DNA from: Lamellibrachia satsuma
Taxonomy: Eukaryota > Annelida > Polychaeta > Sabellida > Siboglinidae
Direction of reading: 5' to 3'
DNA: 64,000 nt
NCBI GenBank assembly: GCA_033239005.1
Contig: BSQZ01000103.1
Coordinates: forward strand, 248,001-312,000
A program made the position numbers and the translations under genes. Under the pieces are notes generated by a model. It ran no database searches. It had not been told where the DNA came from and worked only from the letters and a program-made list of their open reading frames with translations. Shown in pieces: positions 10,773 to 24,136 of this stretch. Position 1 is the first letter of the stretch, and each line of letters opens with the position of its first letter.

Positions 10773-12125
10773 GCATTCGTTTGTCCTGCTAAACGTGATG
10801 ATAACCAACCTACCAATACGTAATGCTATACAGTTTTTGGACTTTCAGAACTTACTTGACCGCCCCAACCAGATCATTTATCTTTATGTCCAGAAAAAGT
10901 CGTATTTAGTTTGTTTTTCCCCAATGACCAATTTGTCCACCCAAACAGCATTCGCTTATTTCAGTCTCTCACTGCACTTCTTAGAAATATGACTTTGTTA
11001 CTGTTTCGAATGGTTACTCAGTGTGACCTGTGGGGTAATGTAGTTTGATGGCCCTCAACCAGCAACTGCTGTTTCAGGATTCAGCCTGCAGTTACATTTC
11101 TCATTGGTGGCCATTTTAACATTTTGCATAATTATAAGAAAACTTGACAATTAAAAATTCTAAAAGTTTTCACCAGCCGCTGTCATCATCCCACTGACAT
11201 GCTGGTCGAGTTTTGTCAAAAGTAAACATTTCTAACTCTTGTAATAATAGTATACCTGTATGTGCGATACCCCTCAATGTTTACCAATATTGGCATGAAT
11301 TACGACGCAAATGTGTCTAGTGGCCAAAAAAATTACAAATATTCTGCCTGTTAAAATCATTTAAAAATTCACCACTTCACTCTCAACATCTTCCACCAGC
11401 AAATCTGGTAATGTTCCTGCACAAATGCACTTATGTCAGATGATATGAATTTTTCAAAACATCCTATATCCAAACTTACTATGCCCTACGTTCGTGTGTA
11501 ACACACCAGGAAGTCTAACTGAAGCATGACATCTTAAGGGTCCACTGGATTAGTCATAGTAACTGTGACTATTGTGTTGATCAGGAGTTTATATAACCAG
11601 TTAACCAGATGTGGTTATGACCATTCAGCCACCCACCACCCGTTGAGTCAGAGAGAGCTACGAGAAGTCTTTCTGTCAAAGCAGTCGTCATTGTGCGCTG
11701 TGTAACCAGTGTGAACTGATCTGTTAATTTGTTTACTCGTGTGTAACATGTGCTTGAGTCAGGCTTCTGTGGAATACTCAGCATTGGCAGTGAAAAAGTG
11801 TTCTAAGCAATTTTGATGTTGATAAATAAGACTCGGAGGACTATGTGAAGGAATCACCTAACAGCCAGGTAGACATGTAAGTACATTATTTCTGACAGGG
11901 TTTTGGTTACGGAATATGTAAATTCACTGATTACTTGCTGGAGTGAATCTTGAAGTGGGTAACTCCGAGCAGTTTGTAAGTTTTTAGTGTAAATAATATG
12001 TGTTATTGTTGGTATGACAAAGTGATAAATATTGAAACAATTTTCTTTTTATTCCACATTATGGAAGAGACAAGTGCAGGGTCCATAGTCTGATAATTTT
12101 TATTTTAAAATCAAACTTATATTGG
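10767..12125 (+). repeat. Duplicated unit copy A, right part
   Basis: Continues copy A after the transposon and aligns with 12462-13548 of copy B. Relative to B it holds about 470 extra bases (roughly 11068-11533) and lacks about 150 bases present in B (roughly 12720-12862). No coding frame. Its end (AAATCAAACTTATATTGGAA) is followed at once by copy B. Confidence 0.8.
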
Positions 12126-13548
12126 AAACAGAAACACTATCAACTGTGTGCTTAATTGTGTAGACGCCCATGATTCCACAATTATCTGTCTAGATAAGTT
12201 ATCACTTTCGGAAAAGGTAATTGACATAATTGGCTATGCATCCAAAAAGAGGGCGTGCCACTGGTGCAAATGTGTATCTTCATTCACAGTTCCATCGTCT
12301 TGCATAATGATAAAAATGCATTACAGATAATAGATTATGGGATTATAAGGGATCGTCATATAAGTTCTCGAAGTCCAAAAACGTATAGTGGTTAATATTG
12401 GTTCCGGCCTCCCCAATATGTGGTGTGGTACATAAGATAACGTGCATATTGCCAAGCAAAGAGCATTCGTTTGTCCTGCGAAACGTGATGACGACCAACC
12501 CACCACCCACCAATACGTAATGATAAACAGTTTTTGGACTTTCAGAACTTATGTGACCGCCCCAACCAGATGCAAATCATGGTTTATATCATTTATCTTT
12601 ATGTCCAAAAGAAAGTCGTATTTAGTTTGTTTTTTCTCCGGTGACCAATTTGTCCACCCAAACAGCATTCACTTATTTTAGTCTCTCACTGCACTTCTTA
12701 GAAATATGACTTTGTCACTCTGCTGTTCAGAAATTTTACTACAATAAGTTGATTTTGCCTCAGACATGACTGATGATGTTGCTGACAATGACTACTGACA
12801 GTGTTTGTTTTAACCCAACAGGAAACGTAACCCCCAAACTGTTGACCCAATCTAACAGGCTCTGTTTCGAATGGTTACTCAGTGTGATCTGTGGGGTAAG
12901 GTAATTTGATGGCCCTCAACTAGGAACTGTGTTTAAGGGTCCACTGGATTAGTCATAGCAACTGTGACTGTTGCGTTGATCAGGAGTTTATATAACCAGT
13001 TGGTGCTGGTTACGTTATTAACCAGATGTGGTTATGACCATTCAGCCACCCACCACCTGTTGAGTCAGAGAGAGCTACAAGAAGTCTTTCTGTCAAAGCA
13101 GTCGTCATTGTGCGCTGTGTAACCAGTGTGAACTGATCTGTTAATTTGTTTACTCGTGTGTAGCTTGTGCTTGAGTCAGGCTTCTGTGGAATACTCAGCA
13201 TTGTATGTGGCAGTGAAAAAGTGTTCTAAGCAATTTTGATGTTGATAAATAAGACTCGGAGGACTATGCAAAGGAATCACCTAACAGCCAGGTAGACATG
13301 TAAGTACGTTATTTCTGACAGGGTTTTGGTTATGGGATATGTAAATGCACTGATTACTTGCTGGAGTGAATCTTGAAGTGGGTAACTCCGAGCAGTTTGT
13401 AAGTTTTTAGTGTAAATAATGTGTGTTACTATTGGGATGACAAAGTGATAAATATTGAAACAATGTTCTTGTTATTCCACATTATGGAAGAGACAAGTGC
13501 AGGGTCCATAGTCTGATAATTTTTATTTTAAAATCAAACTATATTGGA
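12126..13548 (+). repeat. Duplicated unit copy B (empty transposon site)
   Basis: Begins CAGAAACACTATCAACTGTG and ends AAATCAAACTATATTGGAA, head-to-tail with copy A. It retains the single CAAAGA at about 12456-12461 where copy A carries the 8.5-kb transposon. The small number of differences in the shared parts suggests a fairly recent duplication. Confidence 0.85.
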
Positions 13549-13645
13549 AATTATTGAGAGCTGTTCATGAATGCACTGAGGTAACAATCAAATTATATAA
13601 AAAGCATGTGGTTTAGGATTAAAAACAGAGGTGAAAACCATGTAT

Positions 13646-13694
13646 GGGTGTGTGGTGTCGGTGGTGTCGGTGGTGTCGGTGGTGTCGGTGGTGG
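13646..13694 (+). repeat. 9-bp GTCGGTGGT minisatellite
   Basis: Four to five copies of GTCGGTGGT in a row. Non-coding context. Confidence 0.9.
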
Positions 13695-14035
13695 GCTTGC
13701 TATGCTGGAGGGGCTAGACTTCAGTTTGTTGACCTCATCAGTTCAGGTTTAATGCAGTTCTTGTGTAAAAGTGATATACATTTGCTGGATTCCATCATTT
13801 GTTATGTTTATTCATACTGTTGGTGTTTTTGATTAGGACATCTTTGCCATCTAACATGGCAATGGTGTGTCATGGGGCAAACTTGGAAGACACTAGTGTT
13901 TCTATGGTTACTGCTCTGACACAGACCTGTAAACACATTAACATTTTGACAATTTTGACGTATTTATTATTGTAGTGCATTTGTGACAGAGTTTAGAGGT
14001 ACAGAGTCTGATAGTTTTCATTGTAAAATCATTTG

Positions 14036-14166
14036 ATATAGTATACACTATGATATAGTATACACTATGATATAGTATACACCATGATATAGTATACACT
14101 ATGATATAGTATACACTATTATATAGTATACACTATGATATAGTATACATTATGATAGTATACACT
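14036..14166 (+). repeat. 17-bp tandem repeat
   Basis: About seven copies of TGATATAGTATACACTA with a few substitutions and one short unit. Each unit holds the palindromic core GTATAC. Confidence 0.9.
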
Positions 14167-16039
14167 GTGTTTTATTGAACCACATTTTTTTTATATTATT
14201 TCAGTTAATTTGACCATTATCTGTTTAATTTGAATGTTTCTTGTGCTCATTTGCTATTCCAAATACCTGAGGCAATACAGCACAATTCCCTCCAACTAGG
14301 TATATTTTCTGTTGATAATATTTCCTCATTTCACCAGTGGTCTCCAGCTACATCGACCCTGGTGAATAGTCTCTGAATACTCCACAAAGTTTGAGTAACT
14401 TGAATAATTTCCCAACATTGCCACTTATGTAACTTTTAGCCAAGGGCACTATGTTTCTCTGTAGCAGACTTGTCTCAGAGACAACGTCTTCTACTGGTCG
14501 CTGGCGCCATAGTCTAGCTGTTTCTCAGTGTCCTTGTCAGAGCCAGTGTGAAAAAGACCCACCAGCATGGCCAGTCGGTCGGTCCATGGCTGGTCGTGTC
14601 GGTCCATGACCAGTCGGTCCGTTCATGGCAGCAGCCGCTCAGGTGGGATACTGAAAAAACACATTTTGATCATATGCTCAAGTTACAGACTGATTTGCAG
14701 AAATGATATCCAAATTGTCATGGATGTGAAATATTGTCTTATGAATACCAGATCTTTCACAGATTTATTATTTAGGAAAAATAAAGTAAAATACGACATT
14801 GCTGAATATGAATTGTCAGAATGAATGGTTCGTAGCAAAGAATAAGTAGCCAGGATGTTGGTAAAAAAATCCTGGAAAATGAATCTCATTGGGACAAAGT
14901 TCATTTCTATGTTTGTTTGGGTGGATGAAAAAGGTTCCTGTATAGCATGTTGCATGTTGTATGTAGTATGCTCATTTCCTGGACCAACTTAGGGTAGGAA
15001 TACACTGTACCAGTAATCAGATATCACCACTGGTTTACAAAGATGCCTGAGATATTTGCCCTTAATCAGACAACTAATCCAGAGAAGTGTGGACATATTA
15101 AGGGTCACCCCTGTAGTAGAAAGGTCACAGTGCCTTGCCTCATCCACTGACTGGCTTTGTCCATGAAACTGGATCCCCTAAATCACTCTGATGGAGGCTC
15201 TCTTGTAAATATTTATTTTGTTTCATTAGGTGCCAGCTGCCATTCCTGATGTGGTTTACCACTGCTCAGACAGGATGGTTCTGTATGACAGGGTCTGGGT
15301 GAGAATCTCCACTGGGATGGGAGAGAGGGTATTATGATTACACAGTGGGTGTTAGACATGTACTGATTGAATTCTTAGGGGTATTTAGTGGCCACCCCAC
15401 TTGGGTCACTTCCCTTGCATTCTGGAGGTAGGATGGGTCTTTGTGAGATATTTGTACTCGCTGTAACCAGTTTGTTCGGTGGTCTGAAGTCTGTTCTTCC
15501 TCATAGTTCCCTTTATAAAGGTGTAAGGTATAAGGCCGAGTAGTTTTTGTACCGCTGCACTGCCCCGGCTGTCCTTTTCTACTGCTCCCTATCGACAGCT
15601 TCCCCCCTTTATTTTTCTTCCTCCTCCTTTCTCTCATTCATCTGCTCTGAAGTCTGTGTGTTTACGTGTTTCATTGTGTCCAGGTAGGTAGGCAGCTGTC
15701 ATGATTCAAACAGGGCACTTTCTTTGTACAGCGCTGCAGCTGTTTTTACTAGCTAGTTTTTGAGGTCAATGTTATTTCTCCACCATTTGACAGATCTATG
15801 TGTTATAGTGCTTGTTTACCCCAGGGATGGGTGGGGCGAGAAGTAGTCCAGCTGAATTCTATCCATATTGTGTTTTGTGAGTGTATCTTTTGTTAATAAG
15901 ATCAGTGCAGAAAAGTTATGTTAAACATGTCAGTAGAAAATTGTTAGCAATATAACTGTGTGTTGGTTACATCTGCACCAGTTAACTTGTGCATATATTA
16001 ATGGATTGACTTGATACAATTCTAAATAGGCACATGCAT

Positions 16040-16122
16040 TGTTAATCTGTGGACAGACTGACAGACAGACGGATACACACACACACACACACGCATGCAC
16101 GCACACAGACAGACAGACAGAC
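16040..16122 (+). repeat. Compound (ACAG)n/(CA)n microsatellite
   Basis: ACAGACAG-type runs on either side of a CA run and GCACGCA variants. Confidence 0.85.
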
Positions 16123-19100
16123 ATGTTTAATTACATGTTTATTGACAATAATATTTACATTGTCTCTCTTAAATCCACTATTGATCTTCTAATTTATGGT
16201 ACTGTTTGCCATTGTTCTAATCAGCCAACTACAATGCCACCCACAGTGGGCCATAAACAAACCACACATGTAGGCACAGAGCGCCGCAGCTAACATCTGT
16301 TAACATGTTTGTTCAGTAAATCATGTGGACTTGTCGAACAAACATCTCGCTGTGCCTCAAAAATTAACCAAACATTGGTGGTTTTTACATGCGTCTAAAG
16401 TCTGGGAAACCTTTGGGACTGAAGCAATCATCTCTCTACTATCATATCACAATGGTCGCCTAAACAACTGATTGATCTCACAGAAAATCCATGATTGAAA
16501 TTTTGCTTAATGATGGCACGATCACTGGTGGTTCTTTGTTGGTGAACCCGCCGAGCCTGGGTAGGCTTGACTAATCATTGTTTTCATTTTACACAAATGC
16601 TCTGTCGTTTCGGCAACATGATATTCTGCGGTTTAGTGAAGCCAACGTTGGCGTTCTTTTTGTGCAGTCAATATAAGTTGATGACTTGGTAATCTTCACG
16701 TGTAATCTAAGACATGGTTCTTGTTGGGGTAAAGGTGGTGGTGTCCGGTTAGATAGTGTTTACTTTCACCATTCATGGTGGCCACATAATGTGTTCGTGT
16801 CACATTACTGTGTCAGAGTCACATCTATTGATTGGTAACCTGAGCCTTGCGGTGGACTGGAAAAGATAGACACAAAAACCACAGAGCAGGGCGATAGACC
16901 TGGTTGAACTTAGGTCATGAGGGTGTGGGAGATTCTGATGCGTTTATCAGGGTTTTGTCTGGACAATCTGTAGTATTAAAGTAGCATCTTTTTACATCCT
17001 GTGGCAATTGTATACTTCTTTAAGATGTGACAGTAATTTGTCAGGCAGAAGGTATTATACTATTAATAATGGCTGGCTCACAGTAGGAATAACATGCAGC
17101 ACATGAAGAAAGTAAAAGCGTCAGTGCGGAATGAAATGTGTAGGCATGGAACAGTCAGTGCACGTTCGTGAAGACATCGGAGAAGCCATGTTAAAGAACC
17201 AACATGCTGGTTTTGACGGTGATTTGTTTTGCAAACGGCAGCATTTTTTGTAAAGGCACTAAATTTTACACTACAAAAAGAGATATCGTTGCCTAGCAAC
17301 CAATCAACAGATCAACGTGGTTGACTGCCAGTTCCATCAAGGGGTGATAGACCTTGTTTTTCGCTTCAGCAGCTAAGGGGTAGATACTATTAATAAACCA
17401 TGCAATTGGCCATTTTAAGCCCATGTCAATCGAATTGATTGCCAAGTCAAAGACACCTTAAGCTGCCTCCGTTGCTGTGAAGCCTCGTATTTAGACGTGG
17501 AACTGCTGTGTCGCCATCAGATAAGATCCTAACATTTTACTGAAATGTTGAATTTGAAGCAAATGAGTAGAAATAACCAACTAAACCCAGACTGTGCATT
17601 ATTTACTTAAATGTAGCTGTTTCACTTGGGGCTTGTTCTTCCAGTTATTGTTTCCATCTACATCCTGCCGTGATATGATGCAGAAACATTTTGACATTAA
17701 TCGCCATGTGTGGCAGAAAAGAACATAAAATGTATTGCCATATCTGGCACAGGCTGTGTCTGTTGTTCTCTGTATTATTGCGTGGCAGTTGAACAAACAA
17801 TGGAATTACTGGGGTATTTTTATTTTAAATTATACTTGTAAATTTTTAACAACTACACAACTGTATCTCTGAGTGTCTTTCTTTTTTCAATTTTTTTTAT
17901 TACTGCATTACTGGAAATTACTGGCAGAGGAGTTGTCAGATGCAAATACCAGTTGGTAGGCCTACTTGGCCAGTTTTTGGTACAAGGAGAAACCTCAAAA
18001 AGTGAATTTGTGTCTGCGTTTATGCTGAACATGTTTGTCTAAATTTGACAATTTCCAAATAATAAAAAACTGAACACTTATGTACTACTTTAGAACTGGC
18101 ATCATACCAAAATTATACTGAACATCTTTACAAGCCATGCATGGGTAATGTTTTTGTGCCTTCGATGCTTTCAGCACTATTGATAATATAATAGAAAAAT
18201 CAATCTTCCTGCATTATTTATGTCTGCAATTGATTGTAAGAACACTGTTCCATTTACACATAAAAAATGCAGAAAATAAATTAGAAATTTAAATATGGAC
18301 TGATAAGCTTAAATTAAGATACACTATTTCAGCTGCTTTTGAAAGGCTTTATTTCCTATATATTTGGTTAAAATCAATGTAGTGAGATAGTGCTAAGTGA
18401 AATGGGAATACCTAGATAATCTAAATAAGATCAAGATGCTTTCAAATGGGCCTGTGCCTTTTATAAATGGAAAATCTGCAGATGAAGATTGGTGTATTCC
18501 GCCTCACAGCCTCTGTCAGGCAAGTGAAAAGCTTTCAAGGCGTCAACAGCAGCATTGTGTTAAATTAACAATCAGTCATTGCTGTCCAAGGAATAGACAC
18601 ATTGCTGCAAAATACTGCCTTGCATATGACGGCTTACATGGAATCATATCAAACCTGTCAATATGTAGACAATTTATGGCTTTGTTTTCGCTTGTCGTGA
18701 CGCTGGCAGAATTATGTTTAAGCCTCCAGCTATTTGTCCAGGGAAGGTAAGCCTGGCTGTCAGAACTAATGTGTAATTGCTGCGCCCTGAGGGACCACGG
18801 AACAGGAAAACTTGATCTGTGTAGTTGCTTCATTGAGTGGCTTTATCTGATTCATCATCATTATATCAAGATCAGTAATTATAAGGCTTTCTATTACTGG
18901 TCTATCTTTGCTTTCCTTATAATTATTAAGCGCATTTGTTATTACTAGCACGTGGTAGTGAAAACCTGTGTGCTTATGAATTAGTAATGGTCAAATCGTT
19001 TTGTTTATTATCAAATGGTGAAAATCTGCCCTTTGGTTGATGGACTATCAATATCTGACTAGATCTAGATGAATTAAGAATCATATATAATTTAGTCTTT

Positions 19101-19410
19101 GCAGTCAAAAACAATTTATGAATATCGCATAGTGATATGTGATTTGTATTCTTTCATTTATGCCAAATAAACTCAAACTATATATTTCAAATAATTGTTA
19201 CCAACAATAGAAAATGTCTTCTTCAAAGATGCTCTGTCACGGAGATTGGTTGGTATCTTAAATAATCTGTTGGATTAATGTGTTTGATGGTGTTACTAGC
19301 CTGGGTATTTGACCACAGATGTCCACTTCATTGGGGGATGATTTTGAGGAAAGTGAATCGTTCATATGTCTACACCATGTCAGATGAGACGTAACCAGCT
19401 TTATATTGTA

Positions 19411-19464
19411 GGTGTGCGTGCATGCGTGCGAGCGTGCGTGCGTGCGTGCATGCGTGCGTGTGTG
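19411..19464 (+). repeat. (TGCG)n microsatellite
   Basis: GTGCGTGCATGCGTGCG-type run. The Ala-Cys-Val frame through it is compositional. Confidence 0.85.
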
Positions 19465-19577
19465 CATAAGTTTGGCCTTGTGCATTTTTGCAATCTGTTG
19501 GCAATAGACCCTACCCAGATTTTTGATGGAAGTACAACACATACTTTGCACGAATCTTTCGTCGTACGATCAAACAG

Positions 19578-19665
19578 TCGTGTATCTATGCCAATGCATG
19601 GTCAATCGTGTATCTATGCCAATGCATGGTCAATCGTGTATCTATGCCAATGCATGGTCAGTTGC
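19578..19665 (+). repeat. 28-bp tandem repeat, 3 copies
   Basis: Three near-identical units built around ATCTATGCCAATGCATGGTC. 28 is not a multiple of three, so the apparent repeated peptide changes frame with each unit and is not a protein signal. Confidence 0.85.
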
Positions 19666-20936
19666 GTTCATAGTTATTCAAACGTCAGATCAGCAGATTT
19701 TTCCATTCTGGTGCTAGCGTTGTGATTTCTGTTTAATATCGGTAAGCGTTATTGTTGGTATGCTGTTTTTTTTTGCTGAAACTAATTCTTTCCGCTGTAA
19801 TTTGAAGTACACATTGTACTTTTGTCGACAATCCATGTATTGCGTTTATACACGGATGCCATCTAACGATCAAAAACTTGACATTCCAGGTAATGACTGA
19901 CTGAATCACACAAACATTTAAGCATGTGTTTGTGTAGTAATTAGTAACATTTTGTAATATCGAGACATAGATATATCCAGCATTATTAGCATTAAATCCA
20001 CTTAGATATTATTAATCATAGACCGGTCACGTCATTTAAATTAGGCTCTGCCTCTGTAAGAAAATATTACCTGTGTATATTCTCACAGAGTCCATTTGTG
20101 CCTTCCTAGGAGTACTCAAACATTTATCTTCTATAACGTAATAATTATATTCCCATTGTTCAGTTGTGTCTCGAGAGGTTGGAATTACCCAGGGATAATT
20201 TGTGAAACATTAATGTCTGATTCCTATCCCAAGGAATGACATTATTATATTGCACAAGCCCCAAAGGTGTGATGAAATTATCATAACCACAGAATCATTT
20301 ATTCTGCCGGTGTCTCATTCATGTCAAAGTATTTCAAGACATAGTGGCATGGTTGTACAGCACTACTGACAAGCCTCCACTAGTATTTATATCAGCACTG
20401 AAGGTTTCCCATGGATTACTACTCATTTTCATTTTATGGCTTGGCAGGGTAATGCAGTTTACAGATTTTGTGTGAAGTGGTTTGTCCAGTAATCTTTGAC
20501 GGGCACATTGTGCAATACTTTGTATATTTATGTAAGACAGTGGTGAATAATCTCTCAGGAGGGTGATGTGAATTCCAGTGCAAACTCCATATACTTTATA
20601 AAAAAATCTGCATTTTGTATCTGGTGAAAACACCATCATCCAACCATTTTTATTCATGAATCAACAAATTGTGCATTCCATTTTTAAGCCACATTACCAG
20701 ATGTTGGCTTAATCCCATCAGAGAGAGGGCGTAAAACTATCAATGGGATCAGAATGTCTTGTCTGTAAGTGTGGATTTGTCCTGCTGTGTACTGATTTGA
20801 TGACAGATGGCTGGGCTGACCTTGTCAAGCATGTGACACAGACAAGCTGTGACATCATTAGTAGTTGAAGCAGAGGAGCTGTTTGACCCGTTTTTTAATA
20901 TTTATGGGAAGAAGACTGCAGTAGAGAAAATTATGA

Positions 20937-21182
20937 TTAGTTTAAAGAGGCATCACAAGAACATCTGTTAACTGCAGCATAACAGACTTTCCAATTAAAG
21001 TCGATGAGTAATTTTAAAATGCATGAATGCGTGCATATATGTGCGCACGCATGAAAATGTACAGTATAAATAAAGCTTTTCTAGTCATCGTCATCATGGA
21101 AACTGTCCCATCTGGTGCAATGCATGGACAAATGAACAATCCACTTTCCTGAGTAATTTCTACCATTCAACAGCTGTTTGGA
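20937..21182 (+). repeat. Dispersed repeat family R2, copy 1
   Basis: Aligns over about 250 bp with 25497-25746. Both share TTAGTTTAA at the start, a GATGAGTAATT..AAATGCATG block, an alternating CA/TG-rich middle, CTTTTCTARTCATCGTC, and ATTCAACAGC at the end. No coding frame or clear terminal repeats; class undetermined. Confidence 0.75.
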
Positions 21183-21276
21183 ATATTGCATGCACGATAA
21201 TGAATTGATGTAAATCACATGGTGAAGTATTCTTGATGAGGGACCTCTTCTTGACTTTAATATGAAGTAGTTTGTG

Positions 21277-21306
21277 ACTCTGTCTGTCTGTCTGTCTGTC
21301 TGCCTG
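21277..21306 (+). repeat. (CTGT)n microsatellite
   Basis: About six CTGT units. Confidence 0.9.
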
Positions 21307-22257
21307 TTCCATCATATCTCTGTCAGTTTCACATGTCTACAGCTGAAATATTGTAGGCATGCCTGGGGAGCCATGGGGATGGTCCGTACATTAAAAGTAA
21401 TGTTAAAAATTCCCCCCGGGGTGGACATATTAAGAAGGAACCTATGTGGATGTTTGACGTAAATTATGTAACTCAGTACAATAGTTACATACAATTGTTA
21501 GCACAGCTGTGTGTGTTTCTACCAATGTCACGTGATCTACATCAAACGTCCACCGAACACTTCATGAAACCAGCAGTTGTTCGTGATTTTTAGGGCGTTT
21601 AAGTTGTCATTGCCCTACCAAAATTTGACTGGGTAGTACAATAAGGGCTCATAAATAAACTCTTGCTATGGTTGTCATATTGTCCCATACAGCGTCAGAC
21701 AACTCGGCTAATCAAATATTTGTTGTCTTACAAAGGATTAGTAGGAAATGTTTTGTATATGACCTCTGAGTTTCATAGACCACCAAGAATGGTCTCAACT
21801 TTCTATAGAATAACGGCTCAAGAATTGTTGGCTGGTAGAAGAAAGGGTTTTTAAAGTGTGGGGGGGCAACAAACCATGATACACAAATCTAAACTCAAGA
21901 TCTTATTTCACTATATCTGATGTTATCATATTGGTATCATTAGTCTGGGTTTAGCTCTCTTAAAATTGCCCTGGCTTTTTACTTGAAAGTAATTTTGTGG
22001 GTAATGCAGGTGTACGCACATGTGTTGAGGTATACCCTGGAGGAAACGGTTGGAAACCACCATATGTTAGCAAAAACATGTTTGCTGTGACAACCTTTTA
22101 CTAAGCTGTTCAGTACATTGATTTAGCACAAGGCGATGTTGTTTTATTTTACCAGATGTGCTTGATACAGTCTGTGTTTTCAGTGCTGTTTGGGGCTGTT
22201 CTTGATTTATGGTATCTTTTTATTGTGATGCAAGGCCAGGTCACCTTATGGTGCATA

Positions 22258-23328
22258 TGTGTGTGGCTGTGTGTGGCTGTGCATGGCTGTGTGGCTGTGT
22301 GTGGCTGTGTATGGCTGTGTATGGTTGTGTGGCTGTATGGCTGTGTGTGGCTGTGTGGCTGTGTGTGGCTGTGTATGGCTGTGTATGGCTGTGTGGCTGT
22401 GTATGGCTGTGTGGCTGTGTATGGCTGTGTGGCTGTGTATGGCTGTGTGGCTGTGTGGCTGTGTGTGGCTGTGTGGCTGTGTATGGCTGTGTGGCTCTGT
22501 ATGGCTCTGTATGGCTGTATGGCTGTGTATGGCTGTGTGGCTGTGTATGGCTGTGTGGCTGTGTGGCTGTGTGTGGCTGTGTATGGCTGTGTGGCTGTGT
22601 GTGGCTGTGTGTGGCTGTGTATGGCTGTGTGGCTGTGTGTGGCTGTGTGTGGCTATGTGGCTGTGTGGCTGTGTGTGGCTGTGTGTGGCTGTGTGGCTGT
22701 GTATGGCTGTGTGTGGCTGTGTGTGGCTGTGTGGCTGTGTGTGGCTGTGTGTGGCTGTGTGTGGCTGTGTATGGCTGTGTGGCTGTGTATGGGTGTATGG
22801 CTGTGTGGCTGTGTATGGCTGTGTGGCTGTGTATGGCTGTGTGGCTGTGTGGCTGTGTATGGCTGTGTGGCTGTGTATGGCTGTGTGGCTGTGTGTGGCT
22901 GTGTGGCTGTGTGGCTGTGTGTGGCTGTGTATGGCTGTGTGGCTGTGTGTGGCTGTGTGTGGCTGTGTGTGGCTGTGTGTGGCTGTGTATGGCTGTGTGG
23001 CTGTGTGTGGCTGTGTGTGGCTGTGTGGCTGTGTGGCTGTGTATGGCTGTGTGTGGCTGTGTGGCTGTATGGCTGTGTGTGGCTGTGTGTGGCTGTGTGT
23101 GGCTGTGTGGCTGTGTGGCTGTGTGTGGCTGTGTGGCTGTGTGGCTGTGTGTGGCTGTGTGTGGCTGTGTGGCTGTGTGGCTGTGTATGGCTGTGTGGCT
23201 GTGTGGCTGTGTGGCTGTGTGTGGCTGTGTGTGGCTGTGTGTGGCTGTGTGTGGCTGTGTGGCTGTGTGGCTGTGTGGCTGTATGGCTGTGTGTGGCTGT
23301 GTATGGCTGTGTATGGCTGTGTGGCTGT
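22258..23328 (+). repeat. GTGTGGCT/GTGTRTGGCT minisatellite, 1.07 kb
   Basis: About 115 units of 8 bp (GTGTGGCT) and 10 bp (GTGTGTGGCT, GTGTATGGCT) in irregular order. Because neither unit contains a stop in any forward frame, all three plus frames stay open for 360-400 codons (Val-Trp-Leu-Cys-Gly-type peptides), as does one minus frame (Thr-Gln-Pro-His). These are artefacts of composition: there is no start context, homology or splice structure to suggest a protein. Confidence 0.95.
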
Positions 23329-23837
23329 CACTTCACCTTCCCTGATTCATTCACACAGTGGTTCTATTGTGCCGGGTAATTTATTCAAGATGTTTTTGTG
23401 CAGCTCAAACGATAACATCATAGTCAACAGTGGAGGACATTAACCTGTAAATTTGTTAACAAAATTTGTTACCGTGATTAAAGTGCACTTTCTATGTTAA
23501 TTGTCAGGTGTGAAATATGGTGAGTAAACTGTAAGATATTCATACATCTTTGTTGATGGAGAGGCCCAGGATAGAGCCAGATCTGTTGCAATGTTTTGAT
23601 GATACAGTGTGGCAATAACTGGACAAATTGGCAAAACTTCATGAGACATTATATTTATTTTAATTATGTAATGCAATATATTGATTACTAATTATGTATC
23701 ATGTGCAGTGTTTTTAAGGATCAGGAATTTGACTGTGTTAAAAACCTTAAAGGTTAACTGATCATGTGAAAGACTAAACTAATTTTGTCATTAATTTCAT
23801 TATCCTACTGTTGCTGGATCTTTGCTAAATAGTGTTA

Positions 23838-24028
23838 TATTACATGACTGCTGTCCCATTCACAACAGTTTGTTATATTACATGACCGCTGTCCCATTCA
23901 CAACAGTTTGTTATATTACATGACCGCTGTCCCATTCACAACAGTTTGTTATATTACATGACCGCTGTCCCATTCACAACAGTTTGTTATATTACATGAC
24001 CGCTGTCCTATTCACAACAGTTTGTCAG
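23838..24028 (+). repeat. 38-bp tandem repeat, 5 copies
   Basis: Five near-identical units centred on TATTACATGACCGCTGTCCC and ending in ACAACAGTTTGT, stopping about 40 bp upstream of the likely acceptor of the LHFPL2 coding exon. Confidence 0.9.
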
Positions 24029-24065
24029 GTTGCTATTTTTAACTGTAAACCTGTTTCTGCTTCAG

Positions 24066-24136
24066 AGAGTAAAACACGAACCTGGCATTGTGAGCTGTCG
24101 TAAAACACGAATCTGGCCTCGTCAGCATACAGCAAC
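24066..24136 (+). other. LHFPL2: Likely 5' UTR part of the first LHFPL2 coding exon
   Basis: A pyrimidine-rich tract ending TTCTGCTTCAG at 24065 looks like an acceptor, and the start codon follows 71 bp later. This suggests one or more untranslated exons further upstream. No upstream in-frame Met extends the protein. Confidence 0.5.

Larger units (their letters stand above)
13700..24065. other. Long non-coding stretch upstream of LHFPL2
   Basis: Apart from the tandem and dispersed repeats listed separately, I see no exon with supported coding potential on either strand in about 10 kb. Part of it may be a first intron or regulatory DNA of LHFPL2, because that gene's coding exon appears to be preceded by an acceptor site at 24065. 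RNA evidence would be needed to place the promoter. Confidence 0.5.

Noticed and set aside
13644..13832. Small ORF rich in Cys-Arg-Trp
   Set aside because: Starts in the GTCGGTGGT repeat; no family or splice support.
15338..15637. 99-codon minus-strand ORF with a charged start
   Set aside because: No recognisable motif, no neighbouring exon, and length within chance for this region.
18397..18833. Overlapping ORFs of 85-117 codons on both strands
   Set aside because: No homology seen and no splice or promoter context; likely chance.
22156..23443. Overlapping long open frames (361-407 codons) across the GTGTGGCT array
   Set aside because: They exist because the repeat unit lacks stops; no homology, splice signals or start context.
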